Shown in pieces: positions 46,009 to 53,350 of a DNA stretch of 64,000 nt (position 1 is its first letter; each line of letters opens with the position of its first letter). Both the position numbers and the translations under genes were made by a program. Source of the stretch: DASWDH01 sp035318505. GTDB taxonomy: Bacteria > Myxococcota_A > Polyangia > Polyangiales > Polyangiaceae. The DNA lies in NCBI GenBank assembly GCA_035318505.1, contig DATHEQ010000351.1, positions 26,642 to 90,641 of the forward strand, given 5' to 3'. The notes beneath the pieces were generated by a model. It was not told the DNA's origin. It saw nothing but the letters and a program-made list of their open reading frames with translations, and did not search any database.

Positions 46009-46926
46009 ATGCTGAACATCGATCTTTCGGGAAAAAGAGCCCTCGTGGCCGGCGTTGCCGACGACGGTGGATACGGATTTGCCATTGCCAAAGCCTTGCG
46101 GGAAGCGGGCGCCAGCGTCTGCGTGGGCACCTGGCCCCCCGCTTTCAATATTTTTCGCACGTTCCTCGAGCGCGGCAAGCTCGACGCGTCGCTGGCCATG
46201 GCCAACGGCGAAAAGCTCGCGTTCGAGCGCATCTACGCCCTCGATGCCGCATATGACGAGATGAGTCAGGTGCCGGAAGACGTGCGCACCAACCGGCGCT
46301 ACCGCGAAATCGGGGATTTCACGATCCAAGGGCTGAAGGACCAGCTCTTGACCGACTTCGGCGAGAAGCCGCTCGACATCGTCGTGCACTCGCTCGCCAA
46401 CGGCCCCGAAATCCGAAAGCCCCTGCTCGATTCGACGCGCAGCGGGTATCTCGCCGCCTCGTCGGTCAGCGCCTACTCGATGATTTCGCTCGTGAGCCGC
46501 CTCGGACCGATCATGCGCGAGCGAAGCGCATTTTTGTCGCTCACGTACCTGGCCAGTGAACGCGTCATCCCCGGTTACGGCGGGGGAATGTCTTCCGCCA
46601 AGGCCGCGCTCGAAAGCGACACGCGCACACTTTCGTTCGAAGCTGGGCACCGCTTCGGTGCAAGGGTCAACAGCATTTCCGCAGGTCCCCTCGCATCACG
46701 CGCCGCCAGCGCCATCGGCATCATCGACGAGATCATCGAATATTGCCTGCAGCATTCGCCGCTACCGGAAGTGCTCCGCCCGGAAGAGGTCGCCGCGACC
46801 GCGGCGTTTCTGGTGAGCCCGCTCGCGAGCGGAATCACGGGGACGATCGTGTACGTGGACAAGGGTTACCACGCCATGGGCAAGGGCATCCGCCCGGTCG
46901 ATCGCGACACCGCGCGCGGCCTTTGA
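46009..46926 (+). CDS. fabI: Enoyl-[acyl-carrier-protein] reductase (NADH), FabI, plant-type
   Basis: A 305-residue SDR-like enzyme that carries out the last step of each fatty-acid elongation round. The start reads MLNIDLSGKRALVAGVADDG, followed by the long insert (VPEDVRTNRRYREIGDFTIQ) found in plant, apicomplexan and some bacterial FabI proteins. Active-site Tyr190 and Lys198 lie in GYGGGMSSAKAALESDTR, with the plant-type spacing Y-x7-K, and SLTYLASERVIPG precedes it. The end, GITGTIVYVDKGYHAMG, is standard. It is a monocistronic gene with no other fab genes beside it. The family is the triclosan and isoniazid-type drug target. Confidence 0.96.
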   Translation: MLNIDLSGKRALVAGVADDGGYGFAIAKALREAGASVCVGTWPPAFNIFRTFLERGKLDASLAMANGEKLAFERIYALDAAYDEMSQVPEDVRTNRRYREIGDFTIQGLKDQLLTDFGEKPLDIVVHSLANGPEIRKPLLDSTRSGYLAASSVSAYSMISLVSRLGPIMRERSAFLSLTYLASERVIPGYGGGMSSAKAALESDTRTLSFEAGHRFGARVNSISAGPLASRAASAIGIIDEIIEYCLQHSPLPEVLRPEEVAATAAFLVSPLASGITGTIVYVDKGYHAMGKGIRPVDRDTARGL

Positions 46927-46969
46927 CGGCTGCTTGCCCGATCGTTCATCCGGTCGTAGAGCACTGTTC

Positions 46970-47239
46970 ATGTGCCGCAACATCCGCCCTCTGTTCAACT
47001 TCGACCCGCCGACCACGCTCGATGAAGTGCACGACGCTGCCCTCCAGTACGTGCGCAAGGTGAGCGGGAGCACGCAGCCGTCTCAAGTCAATCGCGCCGC
47101 TTTCGACCGCGCCGTCGAGGAGATCACGCGGGCAACGGAGAAACTGGTGGCAGGGCTCGTCACGACGTCGCCGCCACGCAGTCGCGAGGTCGAGCGCCAA
47201 AAAGCGCGCGAACGCTCGGCGCGTCGCTTCGGCACTTAG
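46970..47239 (+). CDS. DUF2277 family protein
   Basis: An 89-residue protein starting MCRNIRPLFNFDPPTTLDEV at ATG 46970, the characteristic beginning of DUF2277 (MCRNI..L.NF.PP.T..E+). ALQYVRKVSGSTQPSQVNRA, AFDRAVEEI and PPRSREVERQKARERSARRF complete the family. Function unknown; the conserved Cys may matter. Upstream residues back to 46934 are likely untranslated. Confidence 0.92.
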   Translation: MCRNIRPLFNFDPPTTLDEVHDAALQYVRKVSGSTQPSQVNRAAFDRAVEEITRATEKLVAGLVTTSPPRSREVERQKARERSARRFGT

Positions 47240-47366
47240 CCATTTCTCGCGGTGAACGGACGCCGGTTGCTGTCCGAAAATGGCTAGTCGATGACGAGAT
47301 GTCGACTATCGTTCTTTCATGCAAAAGCGTGGGCCAGGTGGTGAGCAGCCGATCGCGGATAGCATC

Positions 47367-48848
47367 ATGGGGCTCGACCGCAGGGCGCTCGATCGCGCGC
47401 GCGCCAGCCGCGACCCCCGCTTCGACGGAAGGTTCTTCATTGCCGTCACCTCGACCGGCATTTATTGCCGCCCGAGGTGCCCCGCCCCCAGCCCGAAGAA
47501 GTCGAACGTGCGCTATTACGCGACCGCCGCAGCAGCAGCCGAAGCTGGCTTTCGACCTTGTTTGCGTTGCCGTCCCGAAGCTGCCCCGGGAACACCGGCC
47601 TGGATGGGAACCTCGACGGTGGTGCGCCGGGCTCTCCGTCTCATCGAAGACGGTGCCCTCGACGACAGCAGCGTCGAGACACTCGCATCGCGCGTCGGCA
47701 TCGGCGCCCGCCAGCTCCATCGCCTTTTCATCCAACACGTAGGCGCCTCGCCCATCACGGTGGCGCAGACGCGCCGACTTCATTTCGCCAAGCGACTGCT
47801 CGACGAGACGTCGCTGCCCATCACCGAGATCGCGCTTGCTGCCGGGTATGGCAGTCTGCGCCGATTCAACGACGCTTCTTTGAAAACCTATGAACGCGCA
47901 CCGCGCGACCTTCGCCGGCTACGGCGCGCCGGACCAGCCTCTCCGCAGAGAGAAGAAATCGTGCTGCGGCTCGCCTACCGTCCGCCCTACGATTGGCGCG
48001 CGATGTCCGAAGCTCTCGCGGCACGCGCCGTGAGCGGCGTAGAGCGCGTCGATGCGCGGGGTTACGCCCGCACGATCGCAGGCGAAGGGGGCCCCGCGAT
48101 CGTATGTGTGCGGCCGTTGCCCGATGCCAACGCCCTCGAGCTCCGGGCCCGAGGCGCCGCGCCGGCGGCGCTGTTTCAACTTTCACAAGCCGCGCGGCGC
48201 GTGTTCGATCTCGCCTCCGATCCCGCCCCGGTGCAGATGGTGCTGAGGCGGGACACCCTGCTCGCGCCGCTCGTGAAGCGTCGGGCCGGACTTCGCATTC
48301 CCGGGTCCTGGGATCCGTGGGAATGCGCAGTCGGCGCCGTTCTGGCGCCGCGAGCGGGCGCCGGCACGACCGGGACGCTGATCGAACGGCTCGTTGCTCG
48401 CGCGGGAGCGAGGATCGCGGGCGGAAGCGAGGGGCTCACGCACTTGTTTCCATCGCCGGCGGCGCTGGCGATGGCGCGCCTCGACGGACTTGGGCTCGAC
48501 GCCACGCATGTAGCTGCTTTGCGAGCTCTCGCGCACGCCGCGCTCGAAGGGGCATTCGAGGTAGAAGCACCGGAGCAACTGATCGCGACGGTCGCTGCCT
48601 TGCCCGGTGTCGGTCCGCGCGCTGCGCAGGACGTCGCTCTCCAAGCGCTCGGCGACCCCGACGCTTTTCCGGCGACCGATCTCGTCCTTCGACGGATGGC
48701 TTCCCCGGATGGCACACCCCTCACCGCGCGCGCGCTCGAGAAGCGCGCCGAGGCGTGGCGTCCATGGCGAGGCTACGCCGCCGTGCACCTCTGGAGAGCC
48801 GCCGATCGCGCTCGGAAATCGCTAGTCACGACGAGACGCAGCGCCTAG
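47367..48848 (+). CDS. alkA: Ada/AraC/AlkA fusion: DNA-3-methyladenine glycosylase II with Ada-type zinc and HTH domains
   Basis: A 493-residue three-part DNA-repair protein. (1) Ada metal-binding domain: Cys34, Cys38, Cys65 and Cys68 (GIYCRPRCPAP; GFRPCLRCRPE). (2) AraC helix-turn-helix, VETLASRVGIGARQLHRLFI, then TSLPITEIALAAGYGSLRRF. (3) AlkA N-terminal domain plus HhH-GPD glycosylase (LPGVGPRAAQDVALQALG) with catalytic Asp438 in FPATDLVLRR. It removes alkylated bases; the Ada-type Cys can accept a methyl group and turn on the adaptive response, so it may autoregulate. No separate Ada methyltransferase domain is in the protein. Start at 47367 is judged by the family; ATG 47319 is an alternative. 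Confidence 0.93.
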   Translation: MGLDRRALDRARASRDPRFDGRFFIAVTSTGIYCRPRCPAPSPKKSNVRYYATAAAAAEAGFRPCLRCRPEAAPGTPAWMGTSTVVRRALRLIEDGALDDSSVETLASRVGIGARQLHRLFIQHVGASPITVAQTRRLHFAKRLLDETSLPITEIALAAGYGSLRRFNDASLKTYERAPRDLRRLRRAGPASPQREEIVLRLAYRPPYDWRAMSEALAARAVSGVERVDARGYARTIAGEGGPAIVCVRPLPDANALELRARGAAPAALFQLSQAARRVFDLASDPAPVQMVLRRDTLLAPLVKRRAGLRIPGSWDPWECAVGAVLAPRAGAGTTGTLIERLVARAGARIAGGSEGLTHLFPSPAALAMARLDGLGLDATHVAALRALAHAALEGAFEVEAPEQLIATVAALPGVGPRAAQDVALQALGDPDAFPATDLVLRRMASPDGTPLTARALEKRAEAWRPWRGYAAVHLWRAADRARKSLVTTRRSA

Positions 48849-48858
48849 TCGCGATGGA

Positions 48859-49692
48859 TCAAACGTGGGCGGTGGCAAGCCAGATCGATGCCGCCAGCTC
48901 GACGCGCTGGTCACGAACATGCTCGGCCAGCGCGTCGGCAATGGCCGAGCGCACGCGCGCCGCGGTATCGACGCCGACCTCGACCATGATTCGCGCGAGC
49001 GGCCCCGCGCGCACGGAGAACTCCACGCCTTCGGCGAGCCCGGTGCTGGACGTGCAGATCCGCGTGTCGCATCGCTCGATCTGCACGCCCGTGAATCCGG
49101 CGCTTTTCAGAACCTCGCGCAAGCGTGCGTCATCGGCGAACGAAAAGGGGCCGGGGGCACCGGGTTCCGCGGGCGGCAACGGCGGGACCACGGTCTCCGC
49201 GGCGCGCAGGGGGACGACGTACCAAGGGTTGTCCTCCGCTGAGCACCAGCACACGATACAAACACGGCCGCTCGGACGCAGCGCCTTGCGCAAGTTCGCA
49301 AATGCCGCGCCGGGATCGACGAAGAACATCGATCCGAACCGCGAATAGAGAAGATCGGCGTCGCCCGCAAACCGGTGCTCGGCCGCGTCGCCCTCATGAA
49401 AACCGACCCACGGCATGCTCCGAGCACGCTCGCGCGCACGCGCCAACATCGGCGCCGAGATGTCGACCCCGAGCACCTGCCCCTTGGGTCCCACGCGCTC
49501 GGCGAGACGAAGCGTGCTCGCGCCGCACCCGCAGCCAAGATCGATGACGCGCTCTCCGTCGCGCGGGCGTGCGCGCTCGAGACAGAGATCATCGAAGGGC
49601 CCGAGCGCCCGGTCGAGACGCTCTTGCTCCGCGACCCAGCGCTGCGCCGCGGGTCCGTTCCAAAACTCGATCTGTGGCTGATTGAACAACAT
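48859..49692 (-). CDS. Class I SAM-dependent methyltransferase
   Basis: A 277-residue methyltransferase starting at ATG 49692 with GAGG six bases upstream. Motif I is VIDLGCGCGASTLRLAERVG, the acidic end of beta-2 is VLGVDISAPML, and motif II region GDAAEHRFAGDADLLYSRFG continues with SMFFVDPGAAFANLRKALRP. The 'FGSMFF.DP..AF.N+..AL+PGG' pattern is typical of UbiE/methyltransferase-11 family proteins with unknown small-molecule or lipid substrates. It converges closely with the AlkA gene, the stops being 10 bp apart. Confidence 0.88.
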   Translation of the reverse strand: MLFNQPQIEFWNGPAAQRWVAEQERLDRALGPFDDLCLERARPRDGERVIDLGCGCGASTLRLAERVGPKGQVLGVDISAPMLARARERARSMPWVGFHEGDAAEHRFAGDADLLYSRFGSMFFVDPGAAFANLRKALRPSGRVCIVCWCSAEDNPWYVVPLRAAETVVPPLPPAEPGAPGPFSFADDARLREVLKSAGFTGVQIERCDTRICTSSTGLAEGVEFSVRAGPLARIMVEVGVDTAARVRSAIADALAEHVRDQRVELAASIWLATAHV

Positions 49693-49763
49693 GACTGCCT
49701 CGTGTCGTCGATCGATACTAGCGCAGTGGGCTCTTGGGTCACTACCTGGCAGCCGCGGTGCGC

Positions 49764-51221
49764 TCAGTATCCCGGGTCGTACCCCTCGGTGTCCCACCAC
49801 CACCATTGGAAGCGTAGCTCGCCGGATCGGTACACAATTGGTTGCAGGGAAAACCCAGTCTCGTCCCACGGGCCCGGCATCCACCACTCGGCGACGTCGG
49901 ATGGGGAGTTGTTGAAGTAGTCGCCATGCACGGTCGTTCCATCCCAGCGCGAGGCCTCAACCCCGTTCCAAATCCACGGAGAGATCGAAATATCCGGCCT
50001 TCCGAACCAAGTTAGATCGGAGAGGCCGCCGAACGCACTGGGCGTGCGCCCTACGAAGAAGTGCGCACCGCTGTTGCTATAGTCGGCGCCTCCCAGCGAC
50101 ACATCTCGCCTCGATACCACTTGGCCATTGGTACTGTTGAAGAAGGTGCACCCACCCACGCCGCTCCAGGGGTTGAAGCCTTCTTCCGGAGTACCCAACC
50201 AGACGGCGGCTTGGATAACGTCGCCCGGAGCCATCGCCAGGCCCAAGCTTGTCGGGGAGCCTGGAATCGACGTGCAGAAGGCCATCTGCGTCTCGACGTG
50301 ACCGAAAGCAGGGATATACGTGAAGGTGTGTTGCGATCCCGCCGTCCACGCGCTCCCGGCGCCGTCATCGATTCCGATGTGTTCGATGACGTTCGTGCTG
50401 GCGCCCTGACGCCCCATGAACGTGGGCAAGGTCCAGACAGCGTCGACGAAGTAGTAGGGAGAACCAACGGGCAGTAGCTGATAGCCGGCGGTTCGCCCGG
50501 ATTTCACATTGACCGCCGCGTGCGGAGACGCGGCCATCGGCTGCCGTTCTCGATCCCATTGAACCGAATCTGGCGCTTCGATCCTCGTGCGGCTGCTCGT
50601 CGCTTCAGGCTGCGTCGGTAGGTAGGTCGAGGGCTTGGAAACGAATCTTCGCCACGTCTCGTATGAATGCGGCGAGCGCTGAGCGTCGGGCCGAAGCGGG
50701 TAGCCACGCTTCAGCAGCTCCGCTTGTGACAGAGCGGCGATATCTGCTTCGGCGAGCGCCGGGCGCGCAACGCCGGAGTCCGCTCGGAGGGCAGGAGGTT
50801 CGGAAGGTACCGGGGCTCCGGGAAGCGCCCTGAGCTCGAGAACGTGACGCTGTTGCCGATCGCCGGCCGCGCAGTCGGCGATGAGTCGCACGGCTTTGTT
50901 GCTGGTGACCTCGGGGTGCAATCGAAAGGTCGCCAGACCGTCTGCGCGTGCTGCGACGACGGCAGTTTCGCCGCCCTCGGAAACGTGTAAGGCGCATTGC
51001 GCATTGGGGAGCGTTTCGAACGTGATCGGCGATTCAGCGTCCACGGGGACCGTGAAGCGGAGCGTCGGAGCCGTCGACATGGATGCGGCGGGGAGAGCGT
51101 TGCGAGAGGGCTCCGCAGTAGGACTTCCCTCCCCAGCGGTCGAATCGGCGCCACCGCAGCCTACGCCTAGGGCAAAACTTCCTCCCACCATCAGAGCAGT
51201 CAACCGTAGAGTCATGCGCAT
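49764..51221 (-). CDS. Secreted lipoprotein with glutamic-peptidase (G1/eqolisin)-like domain
   Basis: A 485-residue lipoprotein with a very strong ribosome binding site (AAGGAGG, seven bases before ATG 51221). The signal is MRMTLRLTALMVGGSFALGV, ending in lipobox GVGC. The N-terminal 140 mature residues are beta-rich and unassigned. From about residue 240 (GRTAGYQLLPVGSPYYFVDA, VWTLPTFMG) to the end there is a beta-sandwich resembling family G1 peptidases: 'WSGY..G..+..V...W.+P', then EHIGIDDGAGSAWTAGSQHT and DVAEWWMPGPWDETG, the last near where the catalytic Glu lies. The catalytic Gln/Glu pair cannot be placed with certainty. Likely a surface or secreted hydrolase or binding protein. Confidence 0.7.
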   Translation of the reverse strand: MRMTLRLTALMVGGSFALGVGCGGADSTAGEGSPTAEPSRNALPAASMSTAPTLRFTVPVDAESPITFETLPNAQCALHVSEGGETAVVAARADGLATFRLHPEVTSNKAVRLIADCAAGDRQQRHVLELRALPGAPVPSEPPALRADSGVARPALAEADIAALSQAELLKRGYPLRPDAQRSPHSYETWRRFVSKPSTYLPTQPEATSSRTRIEAPDSVQWDRERQPMAASPHAAVNVKSGRTAGYQLLPVGSPYYFVDAVWTLPTFMGRQGASTNVIEHIGIDDGAGSAWTAGSQHTFTYIPAFGHVETQMAFCTSIPGSPTSLGLAMAPGDVIQAAVWLGTPEEGFNPWSGVGGCTFFNSTNGQVVSRRDVSLGGADYSNSGAHFFVGRTPSAFGGLSDLTWFGRPDISISPWIWNGVEASRWDGTTVHGDYFNNSPSDVAEWWMPGPWDETGFSLQPIVYRSGELRFQWWWWDTEGYDPGY

Positions 51222-51624
51222 GGTTCCTCCTTCGCTCGCTCGCAGCGATCAACGACGCGGTTCGTTATCACGTCAGGAACTAGTGGCAATGACCATAGCG
51301 AGTCAAACGATTCCGTTTAACAATGCGCTTCACACTTTACAAACAAGCTACCGCTCGAGCTTTTTCCTATTGTTGTTAAGGGGACAATGACCCGGAGTGA
51401 GATTCGGGTCGACGTCGATGAGCCTGGACCCTCGGCGACGCATCAAGGATGGGCGGCATCTCCGGCCCCGCGATTTGCGCGCGCGACGACTCGCGGGCCC
51501 GCCATTCGGCGGCATGGGGTGCTTTCCTAGCACCCCATGCGAAGTCGTTCTTGTTTCGAGGCGTGCGTAGGCCTGGCCTAGGAGGGCAAGGCCGGACGCG
51601 AGGCCAAACGGAGCCGTTCTGGAC
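51222..51624. other. Intergenic region between lipoprotein genes
   Basis: About 400 bp with no gene. The first 150 bp (51230-51380) is AT-rich for this genome (for example TTTAACAATGCGCTTCACAC) and should contain the leftward promoter of the 51221 gene. A perfect 12-bp hairpin lies at 51512-51540, described separately. Confidence 0.5.
51512..51540 (-). terminator. Perfect 12-bp hairpin, likely terminator of the 51625-52884 gene
   Basis: GCATGGGGTGCT (51512-51523) and AGCACCCCATGC (51529-51540) pair perfectly around the 5-nt loop TTCCT. It lies 85 bp after the stop of the leftward pre-peptidase lipoprotein. No T-run follows on the minus strand, so termination may need Rho or the hairpin may protect the 3' end. 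Confidence 0.5.
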
Positions 51625-52884
51625 TTAGGGCTGCGCCACCGTGAGCGTGTACGGCTGCGTCGTGTAGACGCCGGGCACCGCGCCGGTCCCTTTGGGCGTC
51701 GGATTGTTGTACGGCGTGATCTTCACGTAGAAGTCGCCGGCCACGATGCCAGTCTTGGTGAGCACGACGGTCGTGCCTCTCACGCCTTGACTGGCGCTAG
51801 CGACTTGGACGCCCAGGTTGTCGTAGAGGGTCACCGCTCCGTTCATATCGCTCGCGAGATCGGCCAAGGCGATCGTGATCGATCCGCCGGCCAGTGACAC
51901 CTTGTACCAATCCTCCCACGCGTTGGCGGCAAGGCCGGTCGAGTTGGCGTAGCCGGCGAAGAGGTAGCTGCTGACAGGCGTTCCGACGGTGATCGACGGC
52001 CCCTGCGTTCGCACATCGTTCGGCTCGTAGGTGTCGTTCACCGGGGAATAGACCGCCTTCAGCTTGTACGCGATCGCCGCCGTGCCCCCCAAATAGCGTT
52101 TGACGTCGAGGCGGTACTTGGCGGACGGCACCGCCGCGAACCAATAAAAGAAGGCGGAGCCACCGCCACCGTTGTTGCCTTGGATGGAGCCGTTGTCCGC
52201 GGCCGCATACGCGGCCGAATCCACGCCGCCCCCCGCCACCTCCGTAAGGCTGACGACAACCACGCCGCCCGCGGCGGGCATGTCGGGCGTCGTGAACTCG
52301 TAGAAATCGACATCCGTGGTCGTTTGAAGACACCCCACGAAGTCGCTGCCCATAGGGATGGGCGTGGCGTGATCGCGGTCTTCGTTGCCGGGATCGGTGG
52401 CTGAGCATGGGTCCGCTCCTGCCTCACCGGGCACCCCTTGATCAGCGAATCCGCCACCGTCCACGGGCGGCGTTCCATCGATGCCCCCACCATCCACCCC
52501 GCCGCTACCAGCGGATCCACCGGCGTCGACGCCGGCTCCCGCGCTTCCTGCAGTGCCTCCGCGCCCGGCCGCACCGCCCGCGCCCGAAGCACCGCCGCTA
52601 CCCGCGCTACCCGCACTACCCGCACTACCCGCACTACCCGCGCTACCTGCACTGCCCGCGCTGCCTGCGCTCCCAGCATCGGGACCGGCATCGATGTCAC
52701 TGGTGCCGCCGCTCCCGCTCACACCGCCAGTACCGCTCGTGCCGGCGCTGCCACCTGCTCCGCCGTTGCCACCGGTGGCGCCTGCGTCCTGCGAATCGTT
52801 CTCGGTTTTCACCGAGCATCCGACAGCAGCGAAAAAACCGACGGCCAAAAAGCAGCTCAAGGAAAGTCGCGAATTCATGTTCAT
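51625..52884 (-). CDS. Lipoprotein with Gly-Ala-Ser tandem spacer and pre-peptidase-like domains
   Basis: A 419-residue lipoprotein. ATG 52884 has GAGGAGG eight bases upstream. The signal is MNMNSRLSLSCFLAVGFFAA, lipobox AVGC. The spacer (about residues 30-150) includes a run of (S-A-G)n units written by a 9-bp tandem repeat. The C-terminal 260 residues have two PPC-like (bacterial pre-peptidase C-terminal) beta-sandwiches: VDFYEFTTPDMPAAGG and NDTYEPNDVRTQGPSITVGT, then EDWYKVSLAGGSITIALADL. 'DTYEPND' and 'D.Y.V.L' are the usual PPC words. Likely surface exposed; no catalytic site seen. Confidence 0.85.
   Translation of the reverse strand: MNMNSRLSLSCFLAVGFFAAVGCSVKTENDSQDAGATGGNGGAGGSAGTSGTGGVSGSGGTSDIDAGPDAGSAGSAGSAGSAGSAGSAGSAGSAGSGGASGAGGAAGRGGTAGSAGAGVDAGGSAGSGGVDGGGIDGTPPVDGGGFADQGVPGEAGADPCSATDPGNEDRDHATPIPMGSDFVGCLQTTTDVDFYEFTTPDMPAAGGVVVVSLTEVAGGGVDSAAYAAADNGSIQGNNGGGGSAFFYWFAAVPSAKYRLDVKRYLGGTAAIAYKLKAVYSPVNDTYEPNDVRTQGPSITVGTPVSSYLFAGYANSTGLAANAWEDWYKVSLAGGSITIALADLASDMNGAVTLYDNLGVQVASASQGVRGTTVVLTKTGIVAGDFYVKITPYNNPTPKGTGAVPGVYTTQPYTLTVAQP
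52592..52673. repeat. 9-bp minisatellite in lipoprotein spacer
   Basis: About nine copies of a 9-bp unit (CCCGCACTA or CCCGCGCTA on the plus strand) encode Ser-Ala-Gly repeats of the 51625-52884 lipoprotein. All units keep the frame. Copy number could change by slippage without breaking the gene. Confidence 0.85.
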
Positions 52885-53350
52885 GAGAAAAGCCTCCTCT
52901 TGTTGACGTGCTTCGAAAAGCTCGGAACGGTGCGCTGCTCGGGTCTCGTCGGTGGAAGTAGACGCTGACCTGCAAGCGCTTATTCACTCGGTCGAGAAAA
53001 CGAGATGACTCGGCTAATGAAGATTCAATGTTGAAAGGCTTCCCCAGCCGCTGCGCAGTTCAGCGCTCGACGATCACGACGCACCATGCGCGCCTGCCTA
53101 TAGCAAAGGTGCCTGTTGAGAACTAGCAATGGCACTTAACATTAGGCGACGTATTGCTGCGCGTGCATGGCTAGCCGCGCATGCACCGTTAACCGCGCGT
53201 GCACCTCAATCGCGTGTGCACGTCTAGCGCGCCGCCACGGCTCTTGTGGGGGCCGCGCTCAAATATTCGCGAAGTCCCTCTTTCGGCGAAGTTACCTCTG
53301 TTTCGACACGAATTCGAAACGGAGTCGCTGGTATTTGCTAGCACCATCGG
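52885..53350. other. 466-bp intergenic region upstream of phoD
   Basis: No gene seen on either strand. It must carry the divergent promoters of the lipoprotein (leftward) and phoD (rightward). The most notable feature is a set of four phased repeats at 53159-53228, listed separately. No match to a classical Pho box (CTGTCAT with 11-bp phasing) was found. Confidence 0.5.
53159..53228. repeat. Four phased ~18-bp repeats with GTGCA(C/T) core, upstream of phoD
   Basis: Units begin at 53159, 53177, 53195 and 53212 (period 18, 18, 17): GCGCGTGCATGGCTAGCC, GCGCATGCACCGTTAACC, GCGCGTGCACCTCAATC, GCGTGTGCACGTCTAGC. Each has a central palindromic TGCA inside GCGYRTGCAY. They lie 120-190 bp before the phoD start. 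The regular spacing suggests an array of regulator binding sites rather than a coding or random repeat. Binding protein unknown. Confidence 0.6.

Noticed and set aside
53159..53228. Reading the phased repeats as a CRISPR array
   Set aside because: Units are back to back with no spacers of constant length and only a short common core, and no cas genes are present.
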